From Hymenopus coronatus (taxonomy: Eukaryota > Arthropoda > Insecta > Mantodea > Hymenopodidae): 64,000 bases of DNA. A model generated the notes under the pieces. The model had not been told where the DNA came from, did no database searches, and saw nothing but the letters and a program-made list of their open reading frames with translations. The position numbers and the translations under genes are program-made. Positions 1 to 10,384 of this stretch are shown piece by piece; the stretch's first letter is position 1, and every line of letters begins with the position of its first letter. The DNA lies in assembly GCA_030762935.1 (NCBI GenBank), contig CM060895.1, positions 36,868,001-36,932,000 on the forward strand, in the 5' to 3' direction.

Positions 1-228
1 TGGGGGGGGGGATTGGACAGCAAGCTCAAAAACGAAAAGAACGTTAAATACCAAAGACACACACACAGACACAAACACGGACATTTTTCTGAAAATTCTT
101 TTTTGGGGGGGATTCAGGGGGACCCAAAACATGTATTTCCGGTCAAATCTCGATATCAAATTTTGGATGCAATACAATACCTTCTCTATACACTATGTAC
201 ATAGTAAGTGTAGAGAAAGTAAAAATCG
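1..228 (+). mobile_element. HLE copy, 3' part (subfamily A)
   Basis: The 3' quarter of a Helentron-like element (HLE) entering from the window edge. It has the CA-rich stretch, the CCGGTCAAATCTCG box, the terminal hairpin around CTATGTACATAG and the end GAGAAAGTA. Bases 15-51 are in inverted orientation relative to every other copy: the box normally reading TTTGAGCTATGCTGTCC appears as GGACAGCAAGCTCAAA. The element is cut by the window edge, so the left boundary of this inversion is unknown. Confidence 0.85.
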
Positions 229-1367
229 ATATAGTCTTGCGTTATCTAAACCAAAATAAAGAATAAAGCTGCATATCCCGAATTAAGAATAGCAGTTTAA
301 TTTCCCTGTTCTCTCTCTTTTTTTATTATTATTATTATTTTAAACAGTACCGGAGTCTGAACAGGACCCCGGCGCTGTATCCCCGTTTACACCCCCCCCT
401 AAATTTACTGTATGATTACTGGTTACCCACGATCCCCTACCCACGAAGCACCAAAGCGAGCGAGCGTGGCCATGGGGACCGGCTCTTGAGAGCAACGAGT
501 TGGCGGGCTTCTGCAATAAAGTAAAGAGGGTTGCGGCCTCAAAGGGAGAGCATTTCTCGACCAGGGTAAAGCCGAGCCGATACAACAGATCCCGTAGAGG
601 AAGTGATTTATACTTTGACGTTTTGGTACAGAATTTGTTTAGATATACTACAATCGGAAAACCCTTGCACGTTTCTAACATTTGCTTCTACGTGATTAAA
701 TGTTTGTTTCCAGCTATTTCCTATCAGAAAGCTATTTGAGATTTTATGACCGATTGAAGTCAAAATTTCACCTCCAGTGTTGCTTAAAAAGGTTTTGATT
801 TTACCAAGACTAATGACCATGAAGATAAACTGAGAAGAAATATTCGCAGATTTAAAATTTCTTTCTCTCGACAATTTCTGAAGTGGTGATCGTTATCAAC
901 AATTTCACAAGAAAATAGAAAAGTGTGCGTTTCTATCCCAAGAATTTGTCAAGATATTTAAGGTGACGATTTCAATTTTGAATTAAAGGACAAAAGTCTA
1001 AAGAATGACATTTTGTAATAGCAAAATGAATATGATGCCAGAAACAATTTACCCAATAATTCCACATTAAAAACATACAAGATGCTAAATTATTTAAAAT
1101 TTAAATAATTGTATATACTCTATTGTATCTAAGTATACTTCGTATTTGTATTTCTCAAATTTAACATGTAATGACTTAAATAAAATTTGACGAAGCCATG
1201 AATTTATAAACACTTTGAAATTCTATTCTTGCTATTTATCCATTAATATGAATCCAAGTTGTAACCTCCTAACGTGACTACATGATATAATGTGATCAAA
1301 CTGAAGAATAAAACGCTATTCTATTCTAAATGGCAATATATTATCTTCCTGGTATAATATAAAAAAT
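229..1367. other. AT-rich stretch without a recognisable gene
   Basis: A (TTA)n-like run lies near 322-342, followed by a somewhat GC-richer stretch at about 350-600 with short overlapping open frames on both strands and no recognisable domain. The rest is AT-rich unique-looking sequence. I see no exon structure, RNA gene or repeat end. Confidence 0.5.
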
Positions 1368-2173
1368 ATCTGATGTTTTCCATTCACATGACTTTGTCTA
1401 CAACTCTGCAACAAATTATTGTTAAAAAGCTTATGCTTCTATTTGCTTCATGATAATCGAGAAAAAATTAGCAGAAGTAGACTTATTACTTGCTTCCTTA
1501 TAAGTAGAAGCGAAATAAGGCAGCACCACAGGTTAAAGTGATAGTTAAAAGCTGGTTGCTATGTGATTGAAGTTCCTTTGTTTGTGTGGACAGGAGTTGA
1601 CAAATTCCTGTATAAGAAAAGTATAATTTTTTTAAAGCTTAACCCAAAAACAAGGAATATCTCAAAAACACGAAAAAAATTCATATAGAATAAACTGTGT
1701 GTTTTAACGTGCTCTACATTTTTATTGTGGTTAAGTTTTTGTCCATCTCTAACGGTTTAGCAATTAAATTTTCGTAAAATTCATCCAGGATGGTCTTCAG
1801 AGGCTATTCCTAAAAAATTCAAGATATACATTTTATTTCTCTTTAATATACGATACTTTTTATTTTAGAAAATCAAAAATTTTGAAAAGTTTTCCATTAA
1901 AGGGTAATTGGGGGTGGTGGGATTTTCTTGAAAATCTTCGTGTCGCATCCTTGGAAGATACCAAACTTAAATACCAGGTTTGGTATTTAACAGTCTTTTC
2001 GTTTTTGAGCTATGCTGTCCACAGACAGACACGCGCAAAGGGACCTTTTTCTAAAAATGCTTTTTCTGGATTCAGGGGGACCCAAAACATGTATATTCGG
2101 TACCTATCAAATTTTTGGGTGCATTACAGTACCTTCTCTATACACTATGTGCATAGTACGTGAAGAGAAAGTA
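1368..2173 (+). mobile_element. HLE copy, full length (subfamily A)
   Basis: Both termini are present: ATCTGATGTTTTCC at the left, and a 3' hairpin ending GAGAAAGTA at the right. The central near-palindrome (CTTAAATACCA.. GGTATTTAA) and the box CTATGCTGTCCACAG assign it to subfamily A. Length is 806 bp. Open frames inside it are non-coding shadows shared by all copies. Confidence 0.9.
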
Positions 2174-2589
2174 GAAATTGAAGTTCGTTTTCTTGACTTG
2201 GTCATGTTGGTGCAGTGGCCAAGTGCATTCTATTATAAATTCTGCAATACTGAAGACGGGCACCAAATAAAAGGAGCAAGTAGTGTAAGGACTGACCTTG
2301 AACTCGTACGTCACGAACACCTGTGTGACCTCTAGGGTCAGAGCAACAGACAGGTGTGGATGAGCATGACTCATGGGGAGAAGGCGTCATTACCCCCAGT
2401 TATTTAATACGTTGCGCAGATTAGGATATGATGTTCTGACGTGGGGAAAATGCCTACATTATCAACTAACGTTAAGTCGATTCGAACATCCATCGTTGAA
2501 AAATGACCTTTTCGTTTACACTGTAGGAGTTTAGATAATAACTTGGTTACGGATATCAGATGTTTCTTCTGGGCCTTGCATTCGAAGTC

Positions 2590-2995
2590 GTGGGTTCGAT
2601 TTCCGCGGCCGACCACTCTTACCGAGGCACTAGTTGTGTGATGGGGAGGTTTCTTCATTCCCTCAATCTTTCTGTCCCTTCATTTCGTCTCCATTTCAAT
2701 CAACCGGTCTTTTTCAGGGTTGTTTCGGCGAGGACCGCGATGGTGTCACCCTTCCGTGGTGGTGACCGCTCTTCCCACGGCCGAACTTTCTGGCCCATGG
2801 TTTTTTCAGGGTTTTCCTGCGTCATCAGGTGAATGCTGGAGATACTTCTTTCACCTCCCGTCCCTTCATCTCGTTTTATTTATCTTTCAATCCGTTTTTT
2901 CTAGGTCGAAGGGTCGGCGAATGTGCTGCGGCCGAGGTGATGATACTTCGCTTTGTAACTGCTGTTCTCTCCGCTGGGGTGGCATGGGATCGTAG
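2590..2995 (+). repeat. Possible diverged SINE-like repeat
   Basis: The string GTGGGTTCGATTTCC at about 2590 resembles a Pol III B box. The downstream part (CCCATGG..TTTTTCAGGG..TTTCCTG, then a pyrimidine-rich stretch) resembles 12525-12830 (CCCATGGGTTTTTCGGGAGG..TTTCCCTGG). I infer an old dispersed repeat shared by the two places; its class is uncertain. Confidence 0.3.
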
Positions 2996-3321
2996 TATCG
3001 ACAGCCTGGAGAAAACTAGTGTAGGGATGAAGAACTATCAGTATCATATAAGGCCCACCTCGAACTGCGCACTTACTCGGCACACCTGTTGTCTCCCTTC
3101 ATCTTGTGCATCCACTCCGGGGTCTGACATACAATACCAATATAGTGCTCTGTAGTCCGTGGTGGTGAATGCGCTTCTAATACAGCTTTCGACGGCAGGG
3201 TGGCGTTGGAATCTACTGTAGGACCCAGGAAATTCGGTCAGAATTCCTAGCGCTACCCGCATTGAGATGAACAACTGCTTGGAATATCTTAGCGACCCTC
3301 CACGGTGGCCTTTTCTCCATG

Positions 3322-3545
3322 GTCAGGTTTGGTGGTAGCGTGTCTGCTTCACATTCAAAAGGTCGTGAGTTCGAATCTCGCTTAGGGTGAGTTACCCGGA
3401 TAAGGGGTTTTTCAGTGTTTTCCCTTATCCTGAGAAGACGAATATTGAGTAACTTTAAGCTCCGTGGACCCCGAGATCATTTGAGCATCATTTCACCAAT
3501 TTCATTCATCGCCCGATATGACCAACCAGGTTAAAGGACATTAAG
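3322..3545 (+). repeat. SINE group D, tRNA-derived
   Basis: A tRNA-like head with an A-box-like TGGTGGTAGCGTG and a B box GAGTTCGAATCTCG is followed by GGGTGAGTTACCCGG and a body ending near CCAGGTTAAAGGACATTAAG. The reverse-oriented copy at 60165-60345 shares the head, the GAGTTACC box and the CGATATGACC box, which defines the group. Confidence 0.75.
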
Positions 3546-4035
3546 CTACACTTTGCACGTTTTCCCTTCACTTTGCCAATTACTTTCACTGTCATTCAAC
3601 ACATTAAATTGCACTTTAATGTACATTTTGAATCGCAAAGTCCGGACGCTGAGATGCAAGTCATATTTAAATAGTAGTTTGACATACAGATGTCCCAAAT
3701 TTATATACTATCCTTCCAGAATCCTATTTCAATGACAATTATTGGACACAAAAACATTATAGCCTGTATATTCTACATACGATAGTTCCCAAGTGTAGTC
3801 ATAAATACTTAACAAATCAAAAATCGGATGCTGCAACTTACTATTGATAAATTCTATATACTGGTTCGTCTATTGGCTAAAAAATTCCGTTTTTCCTCTC
3901 ATTATGCGTTCTCCTTATGTAACGCAGCGAGGTAGTCGGACCAGCCCGCATAGGTTTTATCAGCAGTAGCTGGTAAGTACCAAGATCAGAATTGGAAGAG
4001 AGCTGGAAGGTCTTTCGCGCGAAGTCCTAATTTTT
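3546..4035. other. AT-rich spacer
   Basis: No gene, RNA or repeat boundary recognised. The largest open frame here is about 60 codons and has no family resemblance. Confidence 0.5.
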
Positions 4036-4879
4036 ACTTTCTCTATACGCACTATGTATATAGTGTATAGAGAAGGTATTGCACTCCACCAAAAAATTCG
4101 ATACCGAGATTTCACCGGAAATATATGTTTTAGGGTCCCCTGTATCCAAAAAAAGTATTTTCAGAAAAAGGTCCGTGTGTGTGTCCATGTGACAGTGAAC
4201 ATGATAACTCAAAAACGAAAAGTCGGTAAAATACCAAACTTGGTATTTAAGTATATTATCTTCCAGGGATGCGACACGAAGAATTTGAGAAAAATCCCCC
4301 CAAACCAAACTACGCTTTACATGGAAAAAATGTCAATAACTTTGATTTTCTAAAAAGTGGCTCTAATGTTTTTGATTAAAATATCGTATATTAAAGATAT
4401 TTACTTCACAAATAAAATGTATATTTTGAATTTTCTGGGAAAAGCCTCTGAAGACTACTTTATTCTGGGTCAATTTTACGGAATTTAGCATAACTGCTAA
4501 ACCGCAGGAGATTGACAAAAACTTTCTGCACAACAAATGTAGAGCGCTTTAATAAACACAATTTATGTTATATGCATTTTTTTCGAGGAGTTGATTGCTT
4601 TTGAGGTATTCCTTGTTTTTGGTTTCAACTATGAAAAACTTATACTTTTCTCATATAGGTCTTTGTGAACTCGTGTCCATATAAACAAAGGAACTTCAGT
4701 CACATAGCAACCAGCTTTTGACTAACACTTTAACCTGTGTTACCCCCTTATTTCGCTTCTACTGACAAGGAAGCAAGCAATAAGACTATTTCTGCTAATT
4801 TTTTCTCGATTAAATGAAGTAAATAGAATAATTTGTTGCAGAGATGTAGAGAAAGTCATGTGAATGGAACACATTGGAT
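4036..4879 (-). mobile_element. HLE copy, full length (subfamily B)
   Basis: Reverse orientation: it begins ACTTTCTCTATACGC (3' hairpin), contains the reverse of the TTATCGTGTTCACAG box, and ends CATGTGAATGGAACACATTGGA. Length is 844 bp. The 5' end runs straight into a TTA microsatellite. Confidence 0.93.
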
Positions 4880-4945
4880 TTTATTATTATTATTATGATT
4901 ATTATTATTATTATTATTATTATGATTATTATGATTATGATTATG

Positions 4946-4994
<49 letters not shown>
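4879..4994. repeat. (TTA)n microsatellite with GAT interruptions
   Basis: About 115 bp of TTA/ATT repeats with a few GATTAT variants, starting exactly where the HLE copy ends in a T-run. Poly-Ile and poly-Tyr open frames here are artefacts. Confidence 0.97.
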
Positions 4995-4995
<1 letters not shown>

Positions 4996-5074
4996 GGTGA
5001 GCGAATGGAGATCAAACAACTCCCAACAATAACACGTTGCTTTAACTGCTTGACCAAATAGCGACGAAACTGTT

Positions 5075-5275
5075 GGGTAAGATAGCTCGCTAAGGTGTCA
5101 ACCCCCTACCGCACTACCTCCCTTAACGCCAAGGAGATAGTGCTAGAGGACCGACCAGACTAGCTATTCCATCATCTGTAGTCAGGTGGCAAGAGAAGCT
5201 AACCTTTTAAACTCTCACCCACACCTACCACTTAGCTCCGCAACAAGTAGATGGTGCTCGGGTGCCCCCAGTCTA
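5075..5275 (-). repeat. Dispersed repeat of unknown class, copy 1
   Basis: Read on the minus strand it shares GGAGCTAAGTGGT, GACTACAGATG and GGTCCTCTAGCACTATCTCCTTGGCG with 58690-58835 (GGAGCTACGTGGT, GACTACGGATG, GTCCTCTAACACCATCTGCTTAGCG). The match is diverged but collinear. No coding potential or termini recognised. Confidence 0.5.
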
Positions 5276-5362
5276 TTATAGTTTTCTTCAAAACATGATG
5301 GCCCTCAAAAGCTTCCTCTTACCTCTGGGCAAACAAAAGACGATCCTGTATTAGGGGCCAGG

Positions 5363-5560
5363 ATGCAACGTAGTAAAATCTGTTTCTTGGATATACGGGT
5401 TGAAAATCGAGAATCGCACCTCGTTAAAGGCCCAGTAAGTGGACGACTTGGCAACAACGAGGGATGCTTTCCAACCGCAAACTTTAAAGTGAGGCTTTGG
5501 AAGAAGAATTGGGCAGGGTTATTATGTTCTGAAAAATACTCTACTTATATTATCTGTGGA
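5363..5560 (+). repeat. Dispersed repeat of unknown class, copy 1
   Basis: Collinear with 17262-17475: both carry GTAGTAAAATCT.TGTTTC, then GACTTGG, TTTCCA.CCGCAAAC and a closing GTTAT.ATGTTCTGAAA. A 66-codon open frame inside this copy is not conserved in the other, so it is not taken as a gene. Confidence 0.5.
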
Positions 5561-6151
5561 TAGATGACAGTGCAATCGTGATTACCATTTATTTTAATTT
5601 TTGCTTATTGTTTTAGACTAAAGGTGCAACTTTGGGTCGTGGTATTATATAACCAATCTGGTCTTTATTTTGAAGACTGATGAGAAACCACGAAGAAAGA
5701 AGGGGGGAGAAAAACAGCTAAATTAGTCGCCCATGGGTTCTGGATTTAAACCCAGGACATTCCACTTGTTTACTTCCCATTGTTAACGAATGCAGACTTG
5801 TTCATGACACAATATTGTTCTTCATAGTTATAACATGCAATATTATCTTAAATTTTTTCCCAAACCCATTAACATTCTACCTATTTTTGAATTCGTAGGT
5901 AAATAATAATATTATCAGTGTACATTTTGGACATACACGTACTTTTGGGTGTTAAATTTCATTAGAATTAAATAAAATATGTTCCAAACATCGAAAGCGA
6001 GGAACAATGCTGCAGTTATGTGCACTTCCCTTCCCAAATACTCTGCTTTCTTTCATGAATGTTTCTGTTACTTAACTAAAATGAAGGCAAAGGAATAGAT
6101 ACAAAAATACTTATACATACAACTCATGTGGTTTTCCTCTTGTATATCAGA
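5561..6151. other. AT-rich 5' flank of the tRNA gene
   Basis: No repeat boundary or coding signal recognised. TTGTATATCAG just before the tRNA could act as an upstream TATA-like element, but that is only a base-composition remark. Confidence 0.4.
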
Positions 6152-6231
6152 GGTAGCGTGGCCGAGCGGTCTAAGGCGCTGGTTTTAGGCACCAGTCCGA
6201 AAGGGCGTGGGTTCGAATCCCACCGCTGCCA
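6152..6231 (+). tRNA. tRNA-Leu: tRNA-Leu (anticodon TAG)
   Basis: A complete class II tRNA cloverleaf. The acceptor arm GGTAGCG pairs with CGCTGCC (one T-G pair), followed by a discriminator A. The A box is TGGCCGAGCGG. The anticodon stem CTGGT/ACCAG encloses the loop TTTAGGC with anticodon TAG at 6186-6188. There is a variable arm TCCGAAAGGGC, and the T arm is GTGGG-TTCGAAT-CCCAC. The long variable arm and D arm are as expected for leucine tRNAs. There is no intron and no CCA in the DNA. Every stem pairs, so it looks functional, unlike the tRNA-like SINE heads elsewhere in the window. It is the only apparently intact host gene seen. Confidence 0.97.
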
Positions 6232-6234
6232 TTA

Positions 6235-6240
6235 TTTTTT
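6235..6240 (+). terminator. Pol III terminator of tRNA-Leu
   Basis: A run of six T residues four bases after the tRNA 3' end, the usual RNA polymerase III stop signal. Confidence 0.85.
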
Positions 6241-6909
6241 ATTGCAGCGTATTTTTCTACTTAGGACATTGCGTGCGCGGTTTTCAAACAAGGTTCACAG
6301 AATTACTCATCATTTAAAAGTGAAGACATATCAAATACAATTACGGTATGAAAAAGTATTGTAAGAGATGGAACAATGATTTATGATATATAGGAGTTTA
6401 ATATGAGAAATTTACCATGCTGATTAATTAAATAATCGTAATTTAAAACATCCCTGTGTAGCCAGTAGATGCACAAACAATAAAAGATCAGAATATAATG
6501 TTGATGGTGGCGATACCATCTTTTGGAGAAAGAGAGAAAAAAAGAAGAGATAAATAAAGAAATGGCTATAGATGTATTTAAGCAATATAGTTTAGAAACC
6601 AAATAGCTCATAATTCACATAAAGCAGCGATCGGCAGGTTAACTGCTCTGTGATGTCATTCCGCCGAGCAGTATCTGTTTTTCTCAGTAGACCTTCTTCC
6701 AAGAGCACCGAGAGTGACGGTCGGACGAAAACCTTTCACTGAACAATGGCGACCTTTTTGAGTTAAGTTGACAAGCCAGTAGCGCAGTCACGGTTTCTTA
6801 TCTTTGTTGGAAAACTGAAACTTGTTTAATTTATTTATGCCAAATGTAGCCTTCTCTTCAGCTATCCGAAACACGAAAGGCATGCCAACAATTTATGGTA
6901 ACCTAACAC
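6241..6909. other. Spacer without recognisable gene
   Basis: AT-rich to about 6620, then a more balanced stretch (6620-6900) with no family resemblance. Confidence 0.4.
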
Positions 6910-7235
6910 AACCTTACTACCTTGGTAGCACAACTGCTTACCAAGCGGGAGACTGGGTTCGATCCCCAGTACCGGTGTGGGGATTTTTCCCCCGCTGGGA
7001 GACCTGGCCAGGGGTGCACTCAACCTCATAAGGTCCCTAGAGGGCCAATTGAAGAGCTACTTGATGGAGAAGTAGCGGCTCCTTGTCAAGATCACCGCAT
7101 TAACCGCTCGAGGCGCTGACCACGTCTCACCCTCCAATACTGCACCCCAGCCATGACGTCTGTAGTGGACTGAGATGGGGGACGCAGCGGCCGGGCGGTA
7201 GGCCAAGGTTCCCCGTGAGCTGTCGTGCCATGGAT
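6910..7235 (+). repeat. SINE group A, tRNA-derived
   Basis: Head with TGGTAGCACAACTGCTTACC and the B box GGGTTCGATCCCC. The body carries CAATTGAAGAGCTACTTGATGG and CCATGACGTCTGTAGTGGAC, and it ends CTGTCGTGCCATGGA. The first bases are diverged from the other three copies (29093, 53607, 55768). Open frames across it are shadows. Confidence 0.85.
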
Positions 7236-7459
7236 TTATTATATAACACAACGTTATTAAAAGGGCTCAAAAATTAACATATAGGTCCTCCAACTCCTCC
7301 CTCCGCTGCACCACTGGATCATTCCTTAGTTATTGTGTTTGTTTGTATTATTAACAGTTTTAATCTATCAAAAGTTAATCTGAAAAACCTAGAATTGGAA
7401 TACTTATAGTAATAAACAAAATAGCTTTATTTTATATTAAGTTTAAGTTTAATTATCTG

Positions 7460-8057
7460 TTATATATATTAAGTTGGGGTAGCATCTTGGGGACCGATAG
7501 CGGGACAGAATCGAAGTTAACGCAGTATGGTATATAGGTGTGATGTGTTAACAATGCAGTGTGTACGTAGTGGTACTAATATAAGGAAAATGGGGCAGTG
7601 GTTGCGTAGCAGTGGAAGGCGATTGAGATTGGGTGGGTGCTAAACATACATACCACTGATTTAAGGGTACTAACAATTTTAATATTTACACCAATTGCTA
7701 TTTTGAGACAAGTCATCAGCATCATTATCCGTTTCATTTTCTCTCAAGATACATAGATTACAATGCACACAGCATACATTCTTAACGTCGCAAACGTGAA
7801 TCGTCACCGATTGGCACGTAAACAGGCTTTATACTGCGAAAAACTTCGCTCCAAATCATAAATTGTTGGGCAAGATATTCCATCGGCAATTATTTTCGTA
7901 GCAACACCTCGTAGCACATTACGTATTTCACGCATAATTGGACATTAGGGCTCGAGGCATTTCAATGTTAGATGTTGCCAAATATGTTATTGTTGAAGAT
8001 GTATTTGCAAAGTTCTTCTGTGTGAATTGCAAAACTTCATGCAATCCATTTGAAAAA
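7460..8057 (+). repeat. Old unknown repeat R1, copy 1 (left part)
   Basis: Matches the reverse complement of 9390-10290. For example, CAGTGTGTACGTAGTGGTAC and GGAAAATGGGGCAGTGG reappear inverted at 10218-10275, and AACATTGAAATGCCTCGAG near 9530 reappears inverted near 7955. This copy is interrupted by the HLE at 8058-8913 and resumes after it. Some weak coding potential may once have existed, but no domain is recognised. Confidence 0.65.
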
Positions 8058-8913
8058 ATCTGATGTGTTCCATTCACATGACTTTCTCTACAACTCTGCA
8101 ATAAATTATTGTTAAAAAGCTTATGCTTCTGTTTACTTCCTGCTAATCGAGAAAAAATTAGCAGAAATAGTCTTATTACTTATTCCTTATAAGTAGAAGC
8201 GAAATAAGGGCGTCACATAGGTTAAAGTGATGGTCAAAGAAAGCTGGTTGCTATGTGACTGAAGTTCCTTTGTTTGTATGTACACTAGTTCACAAAGTCC
8301 TGTTTTTTATAGCTGAAATCAAAAACAAGGAATATCTCAAAAACAATTAACTCCACGAAAAAAATGTTTATAACATAAATTGTGTGTTTTAAAGTGCTCT
8401 ACATTAATTGTGTGGTAAGTTTTTGTCCACCTCTTACGGTTTAGCAGTTATACAAAATTCCGTAAAATTGACCCAGAATAAACTAGTATTCAGATGCTAT
8501 TCCCAGAAAATTCAAGATATACATTTTATTTGTCAAGTAAATATCTTTAATATACGACAATTTAATCAAAACCGTTAGAGCCATTTTTGAGAAAATCAAA
8601 ATTTTCGAAAAAAGTTTCATGTAAAGGGTAGTTTGGGGTGGGGGGATTTTACTCAAAATCTTCGTGTCGCATCCCTGGAAGATACTAAACTTAAATACCA
8701 AGTTTGGTATTTTACCGACTTTTCGTTTTTGAGTTATCGTGTTCACAGACACACTGACACACGGACACTCACACGGACCTTTTTCTGAAAATACCTTTTT
8801 GGATACAGGGGACCCTAAAACATATATTTCCGGTGAAATCTCGGAATCGAATTTTTTGGTGGAGTGCAATATCTTCTCTATATACTAGGTACATAGTGCT
8901 TATAGAGAAAGTA
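8058..8913 (+). mobile_element. HLE copy, full length; reference copy of subfamily B
   Basis: The clearest layout of the family. The 5' end ATCTGATG is followed by a small hairpin (ATGTG 8063-8067 with CACAT 8075-8079) and then ACTTTCTCTAC at 8081-8091. A near-palindrome TTAAATACCA/..GGTATTTTA lies at 8691-8713. The box GAGTTATCGTGTTCACAG is followed by a CA-rich stretch. The 3' hairpin pairs TTCTCTATA (8874-8882) with TATAGAGAA (8901-8909), and the element ends GAAAGTA. TAGAGAAAGT at the 3' end is the inverted partner of the subterminal 5' motif, so the inverted repeats are asymmetrical. Known Helentron/Helitron2 elements have this design. No protein is encoded, so any mobility needs enzymes supplied from elsewhere. 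The class is inferred. Confidence 0.9.
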
Positions 8914-9063
8914 AAAAGAGATTTTACAATCTTCATTGAAAGGCATGTACTATCACAAAAGGCATTAATTATCTGTAAAACAGTACAGTAATACACAGCG
9001 TTACTACAGGTTGTATACATAAGGCGCATGCAGTAGCCAATGTGCATACTATTTGTCTATTAT
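8914..9063 (+). repeat. R1 copy 1, continuation beyond the HLE
   Basis: GAGATTTTACAATCTTCATTG right after the HLE aligns with the inverted sequence from 9410-9445 (ATGTTTACAATTTTGATATC), which directly follows the matching flank there. The second R1 copy therefore shows the site without HLE. Confidence 0.45.
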
Positions 9064-9072
9064 CGAGACCGA

Positions 9073-9289
9073 GGGCCGCGCCATGGCCTCACCTAGGCGG
9101 CCCGGGTTCAATCCCAAGCGACCGCATGCGAGATTTGTGGTGGACAAAGCGGCGCAGGGGCGGGTTTCTCCGGTTTACCCCGCCATCGCATTTCTCCATC
9201 CTCACTCCATGTATCACCAGATTATTGCCTGCGATGTCACAAGTAGTAATAGTGGGCGTTAATTGCTACCAAAAAAAAAAAAAAAAGAA
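9073..9289 (+). repeat. SINE group B with poly-A tail and target duplication
   Basis: Head with CCATGGCCTCACC.. and the B box GGGTTCAATCCC. The body GTGGACAAAGCGGCGCAGG..GGGTTTCTCCGG leads to GTGGGCGTTAATTG and an A16 tail. The 9-bp sequence CGAGACCGA lies immediately before (9064-9072) and after (9290-9298) and is the likely target-site duplication. Confidence 0.9.
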
Positions 9290-9389
9290 CGAGACCGACC
9301 GGCATTGGCGAGTGCACACGCCACATGCAAACAACCTGTAGTAACGCTTTGAGGAACGTGGCTCGATTATGCTGAATATTACAATACTG

Positions 9390-10290
9390 CTTCACCGGTA
9401 ATTAATGCGTTTGATGATATCAAAATTGTAAACATTTTTGACTCAAATGGATAGTAAGAAGATTTGCAACTTATACAGAACATTTTATAGATATAGCTAC
9501 GACAATAACATATATTTGCAAAAATCCAACATTGAAATGCCTCGAGCATGTCTTGAACTTGTGCAAGCAATTAATCAGAGACCCGTGCCACCTGTTTTAG
9601 ACCGTGTCAAAAAGAAAGTGAAGACAGGGTTTGGAAAAAATGTCGGATTTTCAATAACGCCTGAAATAAGAAATGCTTTTTTTTTTGTAGTGTTTAGCGC
9701 CCGCTTTAACTACTATGGCACCGCAGGCGGTGACACTGATAATACATGAATGACGATGGAGCACCGGTGGAATGAGATGGCGGGGGAAACCCGGAGAAAA
9801 CCCGCCCCAGCGCCGCTTTGCCAACCACAAATCTCACATGCGGTCGCTTGGGATCGAACCCAGGCCATCTAGGTGAGATAAGAAATGTGCTACCGAAGTA
9901 CTTGCGGATGGAATATCTTACCAAGCAGTCGATGATGTGTCCTATTTCTGTTTTTCTCGAATACATTTTGTGGTATGAAGTGAAGGTTTTCACAATATAT
10001 AGCCTGTTTACGTGCCAATCGGAGACGATTCATATTTGAGACATTACAAATGTATGTTGTTGTCCATTGTAATGAAACGGATATTGATACTGTTGATTTA
10101 TTGCACAACAGCAATTGCATGTACGTAAATATTAAAATTGTTAGTTCCCGTAAATGAGTGGTGTTTATGTTTAACTAAATCGCTTTTAACCGCTAGTGAA
10201 AATTTCACTGGCTACCACGTAACCACTGGCCCATTTTCCTTCTATTAGTGCCACTGTGTACACACTGCATTGTTAACGCTACTAATTATT
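9390..10290 (-). repeat. Old unknown repeat R1, copy 2 (inverted, carries a SINE)
   Basis: Inverted relative to 7460-8057 and 8914-9063. It is interrupted by the group B SINE at 9677-9874; removing that SINE restores the match. Open frames on either strand are short and not shared by both copies. I cannot assign a family. Confidence 0.6.
9677..9874 (-). repeat. SINE group B, reverse orientation, head truncated
   Basis: It begins with a T-run (tail on the minus strand) and ends with GGGATCGAACCCAGGCCATC, the reverse of the B-box region. GAAATAAGAAATG at 9663-9675 and GAGATAAGAAATG at 9875-9887 are a 13-bp target duplication with one mismatch. Confidence 0.88.
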
Positions 10291-10384
10291 AAAACCCAAG
10301 CTTGATATTGCAAATCTATGCAATAAAACAAACTCAGTTGAGCAAAATCACTCAAATAAATGAAATAAATAAAGCGAATGGCAT

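Noticed and set aside
4810..5061. Poly-isoleucine and poly-tyrosine open frames
   Set aside because: They are the two strands of the TTA microsatellite.
6822..7251. Three short frames over the group A SINE
   Set aside because: They are not shared between SINE copies; the sequence is Pol III-derived.
8483..8869. Recurring frames in HLE such as MHSTKKFDTEISPEIYVLGSP and LTILIKISYIKDIYLTNKMYILNFL
   Set aside because: They look like a protein family because they recur, but different copies are broken at different places, and the frames cover palindromes and terminal hairpins. This is non-coding repeat sequence.
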